Assembly (NCBI GenBank): GCA_030601645.1
Contig: JAUWBQ010000109.1
Location: 1-6,150, forward strand
DNA from: Candidatus Bathyarchaeota archaeon
GTDB lineage: Archaea > Thermoproteota > Bathyarchaeia > TCS64
DNA: 6,150 nucleotides
Direction: 5' to 3'
Shown: positions 1 to 4,913 of the stretch, one piece after another
Numbering within the stretch: the first letter of the stretch is position 1
Layout: every line of letters begins with the position of its first letter
Made by a program: the position numbers and the translations under genes
The notes under the pieces: model-generated
Told to the model about the DNA's origin: nothing
Databases searched by the model: none
The model's input: only the letters and a program-made list of their open reading frames with translations

Positions 1-441
1 TTCCTCCCCGCCGGCGTCGACGCCATAATGGAGCTCTTCAGGCGCTACGACCTGGACCCCGAGGGGAAGCACTGGGTCGTGGCGGGATCAACCAACTGGC
101 TGGGGAAGCCCCTCATCGCACTGCTCTCGACCATGAACGTCACGGCCTCTTTCTGTGGGAAAGACGACCCGAAGATGCCCGAGCTGGTCAAGGAGGCGGA
201 CGTTCTCTGCACCGAGCTGTACAAGAAGCACGCCGTAACCGCCGACATGGTGAAGGAGGGCGTCATCGTCATCGATAACGGGAACAACTACGAGGGCAAG
301 AAGGTCTTCGGCGACGTCGACTACGAGGCCGTCTCGGAGAAGGCGGGCGCGATAACCCCGGTGCCCGGCGGAGTCGGGCCCCTCCTCGTCACGATGCTGA
401 TGAACAACACGGTGAAGGCCGCAGCCAAGTCAATCGCTTAA
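1..441 (+). CDS. folD: FolD-type methylenetetrahydrofolate dehydrogenase/cyclohydrolase, C-terminal part (5' truncated by window)
   Basis: The reading frame is open from base 1, so the gene starts upstream; 146 residues of the C-terminal half are visible and it ends in tandem stops (TAATAA, 439-444). FolD interconverts methylene-, methenyl- and formyl-tetrahydrofolate in the cytoplasm, using NAD(P). What is seen: a Rossmann nucleotide-binding segment with VVAGSTNWLGKP in place of the usual GRSxxVGxP motif, an ADVL strand, the VIDNGNN segment matching the family's (D)VGxN strand, and the diagnostic C-terminal ITPVPGGVGPL followed by MNNTVKAA. The first visible residues, FLPAG, sit where PCTPxG normally is. 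The Arg of the GRS motif and the HSKT motif (here FCGKD) are both replaced, so cofactor preference may differ from the bacterial enzyme, and a tetrahydromethanopterin-linked role cannot be excluded. Family assignment is firm; exact substrate is inference. Confidence 0.9.
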   Translation, partial: FLPAGVDAIMELFRRYDLDPEGKHWVVAGSTNWLGKPLIALLSTMNVTASFCGKDDPKMPELVKEADVLCTELYKKHAVTADMVKEGVIVIDNGNNYEGKKVFGDVDYEAVSEKAGAITPVPGGVGPLLVTMLMNNTVKAAAKSIA

Positions 442-444
442 TAA

Positions 445-461
445 CCCCTTTTTCCTTTATT
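445..461 (+). terminator. Pyrimidine/oligo-T stretch after folD
   Basis: Directly after the tandem stop codons of folD lies a C4T5-CC-TTT run followed by ATT. Archaeal RNA polymerase can terminate at oligo-T stretches without a hairpin, so this may end the folD transcript. The same bases include a weak TTTATT TATA-like element (454-459), so it may instead be part of the spacing before the NAC gene. With only 36 bases between the two genes, read-through is also plausible. Confidence 0.3.
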
Positions 462-477
462 CTCAGGGTGAAACGGT

Positions 478-822
478 TTGTCCAGAGTCAGCTCCAGGCG
501 GGCCCGGCGGATGATGAAGCAGATGGGCCTCAAGATGGACGAGCTCGGAGACATAGAGCGGGTCATAATGCAGGGCCCGAAGCGGGAGATCGTCATAGAG
601 GGACCCGCGGTCGCGCACCTGAACATACAGGGCCAGAGCATGTACCAGATCGTGGGCGGCGTTGTCACAGAGAACGCCATCGAGAAAGGCTTCGAGATAC
701 CGGAGGAGGACATCCTCCTCGTCGCCCAGCAGGCCGGCGTCAGCATGGAGAAAGCGCGAGCCGCCCTTGAGGACGCCGAAGGCGACCTGGCGAGAGCAAT
801 CCTGATGCTCACTACTGGCTGA
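478..822 (+). CDS. nac: Archaeal nascent polypeptide-associated complex protein (NAC)
   Basis: 114 residues, the usual length for archaeal NAC, which acts as a homodimer at the ribosomal exit tunnel to shield emerging chains. Residues 6-14 are a basic, Met-containing stretch (RRARRMMKQ) suited to ribosome contact. Residues about 20-60 form the NAC beta-barrel, ending in the typical QGQSMYQIVG. Residues about 75-112 form a UBA domain (EEDILLVAQQAGVS, then ALEDAEGDLARAIL). The start is TTG; it is supported by a GGTGA Shine-Dalgarno at 467-471, six bases upstream, and by the family's usual N-terminus. It lies 36 bases after folD on the same strand. Nothing is missing from the fold. Between NAC domain and UBA there is a polar linker (GGVVTENAIEKGFEIPEED). 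Family call is near certain; function at the ribosome is from family knowledge. Confidence 0.96.
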   Translation: MSRVSSRRARRMMKQMGLKMDELGDIERVIMQGPKREIVIEGPAVAHLNIQGQSMYQIVGGVVTENAIEKGFEIPEEDILLVAQQAGVSMEKARAALEDAEGDLARAILMLTTG

Positions 823-851
823 AACGGGCGCACTTCTTACCGGCATCAGGG

Positions 852-910
852 TTAATAAAGCCCCGAGGGAGTTATAGAACAATCCTAATTTCAGAGAATC
901 ATTTATAGAA
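852..910 (+). promoter_or_regulatory. Stacked TATA-like promoter elements before the beta-CASP exonuclease gene
   Basis: The 105-base gap between NAC and the next gene is AT-rich and holds three TATA-like boxes: TTAATAAAG (852-860), TTATAGAA (872-879) and TTTATAGAA (902-910). The 8-mer TTATAGAA occurs twice, 31 bases apart (872-879 and 903-910). The last box would place transcript start near 928-930, exactly on the TTG start codon, implying a leaderless mRNA; the earlier ones would give leaders of about 25-50 bases. Confidence 0.5.
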
Positions 911-927
911 TTGAAAGGGGCGTCGGT

Positions 928-2136
928 TTGGCGTTAACGGTCAGGCGCAGCAAGGGGGTGATAGTGGAGTACAACGGCGGGGGCGTCGCCTTCGACCCCG
1001 GCTCCAAGACATCAGACTATCCGGTCTTCGTCACCCACGCCCACGCAGACCACGCCGCGGCCTTCAGGAACCCCGAGATCGTCAAATACGCGACCGAACC
1101 GACCTACAGGCTCCTGGAGACCCTGAGGTGGAGGAACCTCCAGAACTGGAAGCCAATCTCGGTGGGGGACGTCGTCAAGATGGGTGACCTGGAGGTCAGG
1201 GTCCACAACGCGGGCCACGTCCTGGGCTCGGTCCTCTTCGAGGTATGGACCCCCGGGGGGACGGTGCTCTACACCGGGGACTTCAGCCTGGGGAACAGCT
1301 ACACCATGGAATCCGCGCCCGCGGTGGGCTGCGACCTCTTGGTCATTGAGACCACATTCGGCGCCCCCATGTTCAAGTTTCCCAAGCGGAAGGACGTCGC
1401 CATGGATATGGTGCGGTGGGCCGTGATGGAGGCCATCCCCGCAGGCCGGGTCCCCACATTCAAGACTGACTCCATCGGGAACGCCCAGGAGGTCATCTCC
1501 ATATTCAACAGCCTCACGAACGTCCCCGTGGTCACTGTGAAGAGCGCGACCAAGGTCAGCGACGTCTACAGGGCATACGGCTACGACCTGGACTACGTGG
1601 ACGCCGCCTCCCCCGAGGGGCAGGAGCTCATCGAGGGCGGCAAATGCACCCTCATCGCCCCCAAAGGGGCCAAGCTCAAGTATGATAACCTGGACATAGC
1701 CCTCGCCTCCGGCTGGGCGGCCATCATGAAGCGGAGGAGCCGGGCCTTCCCCCTGAGCGACCACGCAGACTTTCGGGAGCTCATCAGCTTCATCAGGCGC
1801 TGCCGCCCGAAGCGGGTGCTCACATTCCACGGGGGCGCCATGACCAAGGGCTTCCCGGACTACGTGAGGAAAAGGCTGAAGATAGACGCCCGCCCCCTCA
1901 CCAGCCGGGAGGAGACCATGATGGGGACGGTCAGCCACGGCGCGGCGAGGATGAAGGCGTGCGTCGAGCAGCTCACCAGGGCCATACGGATCCCGGGCTT
2001 CGAGTACACATCCCCTTGGCTGGTGAAGGAGATGTCCCGCCGGGGCTTCACCCGGAGCGAGACCGAGGCGGCCCTCAAACACCTCATCGACAGGAGCGTC
2101 GTCGAACCGACGCCCACAGGGGTAAGGCTCGCGTAG
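928..2136 (+). CDS. Metallo-beta-lactamase/beta-CASP exonuclease-like protein with C-terminal winged-helix-like segment
   Basis: 402 residues. Metal-site motifs are complete: D23 (FDPG), HAHADH at 37-42, H97 (AGHVLGS) and D118 (YTGDFS). Beta-CASP motifs follow: motif A acid E141 (LLVIETTFG), motif B H279 within PLSDHADF, and motif C H301 in FHGG. The PLSDHADF and ETTFGxPxFxFP signatures resemble the YSH1/SNM1-like exonuclease group (COG1236 type), proteins acting on RNA or DNA ends with two zinc ions; which nucleic acid is cut here cannot be told. Residues about 343-402 extend beyond the nuclease core and look like a winged helix (SPWLVKEMSRRGFTRSETEA, a helical ALKHLIDRSVV, then a short PTPTGVRL wing). 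TTG at 928 is chosen because it leaves the normal short lead to the first beta strands. A weak GGGG lies at 917-920; in-frame GTG codons at 958 and 964 are later alternatives. Likely its own promoter. Confidence 0.9.
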   Translation: MALTVRRSKGVIVEYNGGGVAFDPGSKTSDYPVFVTHAHADHAAAFRNPEIVKYATEPTYRLLETLRWRNLQNWKPISVGDVVKMGDLEVRVHNAGHVLGSVLFEVWTPGGTVLYTGDFSLGNSYTMESAPAVGCDLLVIETTFGAPMFKFPKRKDVAMDMVRWAVMEAIPAGRVPTFKTDSIGNAQEVISIFNSLTNVPVVTVKSATKVSDVYRAYGYDLDYVDAASPEGQELIEGGKCTLIAPKGAKLKYDNLDIALASGWAAIMKRRSRAFPLSDHADFRELISFIRRCRPKRVLTFHGGAMTKGFPDYVRKRLKIDARPLTSREETMMGTVSHGAARMKACVEQLTRAIRIPGFEYTSPWLVKEMSRRGFTRSETEAALKHLIDRSVVEPTPTGVRLA

Positions 2137-2153
2137 GGATGTGAGATCCCACG
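2132..2153 (+). terminator. Small hairpin overlapping the stop codon of the beta-CASP exonuclease gene
   Basis: CGT-(A)-GGGAT at 2132-2140 pairs with ATCCC-ACG at 2146-2153, giving eight base pairs with one bulged A and a five-base loop (GTGAG). It overlaps the TAG stop (2134-2136). There is no T-run right after it, so it may mark or protect the 3' end of the mRNA rather than act as a classical terminator. Confidence 0.35.
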
Positions 2154-2160
2154 TCAGTGG

Positions 2161-2175
2161 AAACGGTTAATATAT
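2161..2175 (+). promoter_or_regulatory. Probable promoter of the aCPSF2-type gene (BRE/TATA)
   Basis: AAACGG followed by TTAATATAT (2167-2175) is the best TATA-like element in the gap and stands out from GC-rich surroundings. At the usual archaeal distance, transcription would start near 2195-2198. That is about 115 bases before the ATG at 2312, an unusually long leader for an archaeal gene. No better TATA box was seen closer to the start codon. Confidence 0.55.
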
Positions 2176-2232
2176 GGGAATTCCTTTAACGGTCTGTCCC
2201 CCCAGGGGCCGATGGGTCTCGGGGAAAGGATT

Positions 2233-2280
2233 CGAGGGACCGCCGGCTCCCGGGAAGGGAGCCTTCTGAAGGCGGCCTCG
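2233..2280 (+). promoter_or_regulatory. Strong three-tier hairpin in the 5' leader of the aCPSF2-type gene
   Basis: Three stacked stems can be read directly. CGAGG (2233-2237) pairs with CCTCG (2276-2280). After a two-base GA bulge, CCGCC (2240-2244) pairs with GGCGG (2271-2275). Then GGCTCCC (2245-2251) pairs with GGGAGCC (2257-2263) around a GGGAA loop. That is 17 Watson-Crick pairs with no mismatch. The only large irregularity is a seven-base bulge, TTCTGAA (2264-2270), on the 3' side. The structure lies about 30 bases before the start codon and inside the predicted transcript. It matches no riboswitch or RNA family I recognise. Whether it regulates the nuclease gene or is part of a separate small RNA is inference. 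Confidence 0.55.
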
Positions 2281-2311
2281 TTTCAAACAAGGCACACAGG
2301 TAAGATTAGAC

Positions 2312-3571
2312 ATGGTAAAGTTACGTTTCATGGGGGGCACCCACGAGGTCGGCAGGAACGCCGTCCTCCTCGACTCGGGAGAGGCCAACATCCTCCTGGA
2401 CTACGGGGTGAAGATCGGCGAGAAGCCAGAGTTCCCCGGCCACATAAGGGCCAATGACGTGGACGGCATAGTCGTCTCCCACGCCCACCTAGATCACTCG
2501 GGGGGAGTCCCCCAGTTCTATCTCAGGGAGGAGAAGCCCTTCTTCGCCACCCCGGTGACCATAGAGGTCATGAGGGTCCTCATCAGGGACATGATCAAAC
2601 TGAGCGGGTACTGGCTCCCCTTCGAATATCTTGAGTTCGAATCGATGCTCAACTTCAGCAAGCGACTCGGCTACGGGGAGAAGGTTAAACTGAGGAACGT
2701 GGAGTTCAGCCTGGTCAACGCCGGCCACATCCCGGGCAGCGCCATGGTGGACCTAAAGGTCGGAGGGAAACGGATCCTCTACACAGGGGACATCAACACG
2801 GATACCACCCGCCTGGTCCACGCCGCCCGGGTCCCCAGGCAGAAACTCGACGCCGTGGTCATCGAGAGCACCTACGCCAACACGGACCACGCCGACAGAA
2901 AGGAGCTGGAGGCCTCCTTCGCGGCCGCGATCAAGGAGGTCCTCCACAACAAGGGCAAGGTCCTGGTGCCGGCCTTCGCGGTCGGCAGGTCCCAGGAGAT
3001 ACTCTGTGTCATGAACGCCCAGAAGCTGAAGGCCAGAGCCGTGGTGGACGGCATGGCCCGGGCCGTGAACAGGATCTACGTCGACCACCCGGACTTCATC
3101 AGGACGCCGAAGGCCTTCATGAAAGTCATCAACACAACTAGGGAGATCACGGGCTGGAGGGACAGGCGGCAGGCGTCCCGGAGGGCCGACGTCATGGTGG
3201 CCCCGTCTGGGATGCTCCAGGGGGGCACGGCCATGTTCTACATGGAGAGGCTCGCCCTGGACGAGAGGAACGCAATATTCCTCGTGAGCTTCCAAGTCCC
3301 CGGAACCGGCGGCGCCAAGCTGATGGAGACGGGCCACTTCACCATCAAGAAGATGGATGTGGAGGTCAAGGCCAAGGTCAGGCACTTCGACTTCTCCTCC
3401 CACAGCGGCAAGACGGACTTGGAGGCCTTCCTCAGGGGGCTGAAGGGCAAGCCCGACGTGTACGTCATCCACGGGGAGCCTGAGAACTGCGTCGGCCTCG
3501 CCCAGTGGGCCAGGGACGAGCTGGACCTGAACGCAGCCGCTCCCAAAGAGGGTGAGGAGTTCACCGTCTGA
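2312..3571 (+). CDS. aCPSF2-type beta-CASP ribonuclease (metallo-beta-lactamase fold, no KH domains)
   Basis: 419 residues, close to the length of archaeal aCPSF2 proteins and far shorter than KH-domain-bearing aCPSF1/FttA. Metal and catalytic motifs: D30 (LLDYG), HAHLDH at 57-62, H139 (AGHIPGSA), D160 (YTGDIN), motif A E185 (VVIESTYA), motif B H364 (FSSHSGKTDL) and motif C H387 (VIHGEP). The beta-CASP segment shows PAFAVGRSQEIL (220-231) and APSGMLQGG (297-305), both typical of the group. Members are cytoplasmic zinc-dependent RNases with endo- and/or 5'-3' exonuclease activity in mRNA processing and decay. The ATG is supported by AGGT (2298-2301) ten bases upstream and by MVKLRFMGGTHEVGRN, the usual start of the fold. 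It follows another beta-CASP gene by 175 bases but seems to have its own promoter and a structured leader. Archaeal RNase J is the main alternative label. Confidence 0.92.
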   Translation: MVKLRFMGGTHEVGRNAVLLDSGEANILLDYGVKIGEKPEFPGHIRANDVDGIVVSHAHLDHSGGVPQFYLREEKPFFATPVTIEVMRVLIRDMIKLSGYWLPFEYLEFESMLNFSKRLGYGEKVKLRNVEFSLVNAGHIPGSAMVDLKVGGKRILYTGDINTDTTRLVHAARVPRQKLDAVVIESTYANTDHADRKELEASFAAAIKEVLHNKGKVLVPAFAVGRSQEILCVMNAQKLKARAVVDGMARAVNRIYVDHPDFIRTPKAFMKVINTTREITGWRDRRQASRRADVMVAPSGMLQGGTAMFYMERLALDERNAIFLVSFQVPGTGGAKLMETGHFTIKKMDVEVKAKVRHFDFSSHSGKTDLEAFLRGLKGKPDVYVIHGEPENCVGLAQWARDELDLNAAAPKEGEEFTV

Positions 3572-3598
3572 GGATCACCCCCTCTCTTTCTCTCAGAC
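3566..3598 (+). terminator. Hairpin spanning the stop codon of the aCPSF2-type gene, with pyrimidine-rich loop
   Basis: GTCTGAG (3566-3572, including the TGA stop) is perfectly complementary to CTCAGAC (3592-3598), with a 19-base pyrimidine-rich loop between them (CCCCCTCTCTTTCT core). The pyrimidine tract alone could serve archaeal termination; the stem may define the 3' end. Seven base pairs with a large loop is only moderately stable. Confidence 0.35.
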
Positions 3599-3601
3599 CC
3601 C

Positions 3602-3642
3602 TTTATCGAAGTTGTGCCATGATCCGAAAAACCTATTATCGA
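3602..3642 (+). promoter_or_regulatory. Two TATA-like boxes before the eL38 gene
   Basis: TTTATCGA (3602-3609) and TATTATCGA (3634-3642) share the 7-mer TTATCGA, 33 bases apart. The second would start transcripts near 3662, leaving a 20-base leader that includes the GGAG ribosome-binding site at 3669-3672. The first would give a leader of about 50 bases. Confidence 0.45.
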
Positions 3643-3681
3643 GTCCCCCGTTCAAATGAGAAGACACTGGAGATTGAAAGC

Positions 3682-3876
3682 ATGCCCAAGGAGATCTTCG
3701 ACACGGAGGAGTTCCTCGCCCTGGCCGAGGACGCGTCAAAATGCCTCGTGAAACGCTTGGACGGCGAGACCAAGCTCAAGCTACGGACCAGCAGGTACCT
3801 TTACACCATCAAGCTCGACCCCTCCGAAGCGGACGCGCTCCTCGGCAGGATCCAGTGCCCGAAAGAAGAGCAGTAG
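3682..3876 (+). CDS. rpl38e: Large-subunit ribosomal protein eL38 (L38e)
   Basis: 64 residues. It begins with MPKEIFDTEEFLALA, the hallmark N-terminus of eL38 (MPKEI-D-xEFL), followed by DASKCLVKR, a short basic beta segment, and the conserved SRYLYTIKLD strand, then a C-terminal helix (DPSEADALLGRIQ). eL38 is a small peripheral protein of the 60S/50S subunit, present in eukaryotes and in only part of the Archaea, so it argues for a TACK-type host. The start at 3682 is chosen over an in-frame ATG at 3619 because the family starts exactly here and GGAG (3669-3672) sits nine bases upstream; the extra 21 codons would be leader and promoter. It is slightly shorter at the C-terminus than eukaryotic versions. 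Identification is by motif recognition only. Confidence 0.9.
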   Translation: MPKEIFDTEEFLALAEDASKCLVKRLDGETKLKLRTSRYLYTIKLDPSEADALLGRIQCPKEEQ

Positions 3877-3881
3877 TTGCG

Positions 3882-3930
3882 CTATTATCCGCGCCTGACT
3901 TATATCCCGATCGAAAAAGCAAGATATAAT
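3882..3930 (+). promoter_or_regulatory. TATA-like elements before the zinc-ribbon/RDD gene
   Basis: Three candidates lie in the short gap: CTATTATC (3882-3889), CTTATATCC (3899-3907) and GATATAAT (3923-3930). The last would give a transcript start near 3952 and a leader of about 17 bases containing the GGTG ribosome-binding site (3958-3961). Which box is used cannot be settled from sequence alone. Confidence 0.45.
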
Positions 3931-3968
3931 TGCCTCGATCCAGAATAACTTGCCACTGGTGGACTCAC

Positions 3969-4478
3969 ATGCCGTATTGCAAGAGCTGCGGGGAGGAGAT
4001 CCACCGAGGCGCCGCCTTCTGCCCCAAGTGCGGCGCACGCGTCGAGGGAGCCACGGATCTGGTGCTGGCGACCTGGGGGGAGAGGCTCGTTGCCTATATC
4101 ATAGACACTGTGCTTCTGGGCATCGCCATAGGCTGGCTCATACTGCCCGGGGTCCGCTGGATGCCCCACATGTGGGGGACGGCTGTCCCCAACTGGATCC
4201 CCTTCGTCGACTTCGGATTCAGGAACGTCGTCTACTTCGTCTACTGGATGTTCTTGGAGCAGATGTACGGCCAGTCGGTGGGCAAGATGGCCATGAAGAT
4301 CAGGGTGGCAGATCTCGACGGCGAGCCCCTCAGCATGCAGCAGGCAGCCCTCCAGAGCATAGGGAAGGCGTTCCTACTGCCACTGGACTGCCTCCTAGGC
4401 TGGTTCCTGTATCCTTCGAAGCAGCAGAGGCTCTTCAACTACCTGTCAGAGACGGTGGTCCTGAAAAAACTCGACTAG
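3969..4478 (+). CDS. Membrane protein with N-terminal zinc ribbon and RDD domain
   Basis: 169 residues. Residues 1-22 are a zinc ribbon with C4-x2-C7 and C18-x2-C21 (YCKSCGEE, then FCPKCG). A short linker leads into an RDD domain: WGERLVAYIID (R39, D46) opening the first membrane helix (about 40-60), a second helix about 79-98 (FVDFGFRNVVYFVYWMF), then the signature GQSVGKMAMKIRVADLDGEP (101-120), and a third hydrophobic segment about 132-148. The ribbon is expected on the cytoplasmic side. RDD proteins are widespread and mostly uncharacterised; some have been linked to ion transport. The start at 3969 is chosen over an in-frame ATG at 3930 because GGTG (3958-3961) lies seven bases upstream and the Cys pair normally begins within a few residues of the Met. 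Function and substrate are unknown. Confidence 0.85.
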   Translation: MPYCKSCGEEIHRGAAFCPKCGARVEGATDLVLATWGERLVAYIIDTVLLGIAIGWLILPGVRWMPHMWGTAVPNWIPFVDFGFRNVVYFVYWMFLEQMYGQSVGKMAMKIRVADLDGEPLSMQQAALQSIGKAFLLPLDCLLGWFLYPSKQQRLFNYLSETVVLKKLD

Positions 4479-4484
4479 GGCCAA

Positions 4485-4517
4485 CCCCTCCTCAGACCCA
4501 GCGTCGTGGAGGAGGGG
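4485..4517 (+). terminator. Nine-base-pair GC-rich hairpin just after the RDD gene
   Basis: CCCCTCCTC (4485-4493) is a perfect complement of GAGGAGGGG (4509-4517), with a 15-base loop, beginning six bases after the stop codon. No T-run follows directly; T-rich DNA begins only about 90 bases later (4610 on). It is best seen as a 3'-end or transcript-stabilising structure. Confidence 0.45.
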
Positions 4518-4590
4518 CCATCGGACCGCCATGTCCGCCTCCCGCAATCAAATCCCCCGTCTTCCCCGTGACCCCCCGGGGTATTCTGAA

Positions 4591-4648
4591 TTAGAAAACC
4601 ATATCTCCATTTCTAACTTGTTTTTCTAACATCCGTTTCTAATATCCT
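4591..4648 (+). repeat. Three TTTCTAA-type direct repeats at exact 13-base spacing plus one inverted copy
   Basis: TTTCTAAC begins at 4610 and again at 4623, and TTTCTAAT begins at 4636, so the period is exactly 13 bases; a weaker fourth unit (TTCATTAC) begins at 4649. An inverted copy, TTAGAAA, lies at 4591-4597 and can pair with TTTCTAA at 4610-4616 across a 12-base loop. The array stands 30-90 bases before the TATA box of the two-gene unit, so it could be an operator array. As RNA it could instead be a T-rich terminator region for the RDD gene. The repeats are seen directly; both roles are inference. Confidence 0.5.
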
Positions 4649-4681
4649 TTCATTACTTCTTTTCTGGGTTCATGTCTCTTC

Positions 4682-4694
4682 TATATTTATTAAA
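4682..4694 (+). promoter_or_regulatory. TATA box of the small two-gene unit
   Basis: TATATTTATTAAA is the strongest TATA-like element in the window. Transcription would start near 4711, about 26 bases before the ATG at 4737. An ATG lies exactly at 4711 and opens a nine-codon reading frame whose TGA (4738-4740) overlaps the ATG of the next gene. Confidence 0.6.
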
Positions 4695-4736
4695 CTCTAC
4701 TTCTACATACATGTTGGAACGACAGGATGGTATGAT

Positions 4737-4907
4737 ATGAGCTTCGTTGAGAAGTTGGATGTCCTCGACCTGATCATCGAGACCCTCAAGGAGCATGAGC
4801 GGGCTCTCGATGACCTGGCCTACAGGCTCGAGGCATGCCTAAACGGGAACCCTGCGGTGAAGCCCTCGGACTCCGAGAAAGAGGCGCAATTAGAGAACTG
4901 GCGCTGA
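4737..4907 (+). CDS. Small leucine-zipper-like protein of unknown function
   Basis: 56 residues, starting ATG-AGC-TTC and ending TGA. I do not recognise a named family. Residues 3-35 are predicted to be one long amphipathic helix with Leu at 10, 17, 24 and 31, a regular heptad pattern, and further hydrophobic residues at 7, 13, 14 and 27; a dimeric or partner-binding coiled coil is likely. A single Cys is at 34. The tail (36-56) is polar and acidic, rich in Ser/Glu, and probably flexible. The coding case rests on archaeal-type promoter placement, GC-rich third positions matching its neighbours, and tight packing with the next gene (six bases apart). The ribosome site is weak (AGGATGG, 4724-4730). 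It could be an antitoxin-like or adaptor protein, but nothing in the sequence proves that. Confidence 0.65.
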   Translation: MSFVEKLDVLDLIIETLKEHERALDDLAYRLEACLNGNPAVKPSDSEKEAQLENWR

Positions 4908-4913
4908 TGCCGC

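Noticed and set aside
1012..2082. 356-codon open frame on the minus strand
   Set aside because: It mirrors the beta-CASP exonuclease gene; the GC-rich third positions of the true gene keep the opposite frame open. The protein is low-complexity and has no recognisable motif. The same holds for 2753-3472 on the minus strand.
2233..2290. H/ACA guide RNA suggested by a hairpin followed by ACA (2287-2289)
   Set aside because: The distance from the upper stem to ACA is about 23 bases instead of the usual 14-16, and no kink-turn motif can be drawn.
3619..3681. In-frame upstream extension of eL38 (21 residues)
   Set aside because: The eL38 family starts at MPKEI, and a ribosome site sits right before that ATG; the extension overlaps a probable TATA box.
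4591..4661. CRISPR-like array
   Set aside because: The repeat unit is only 7-8 bases with 5-6 base gaps, far too short for repeats and spacers; no cas genes are present.
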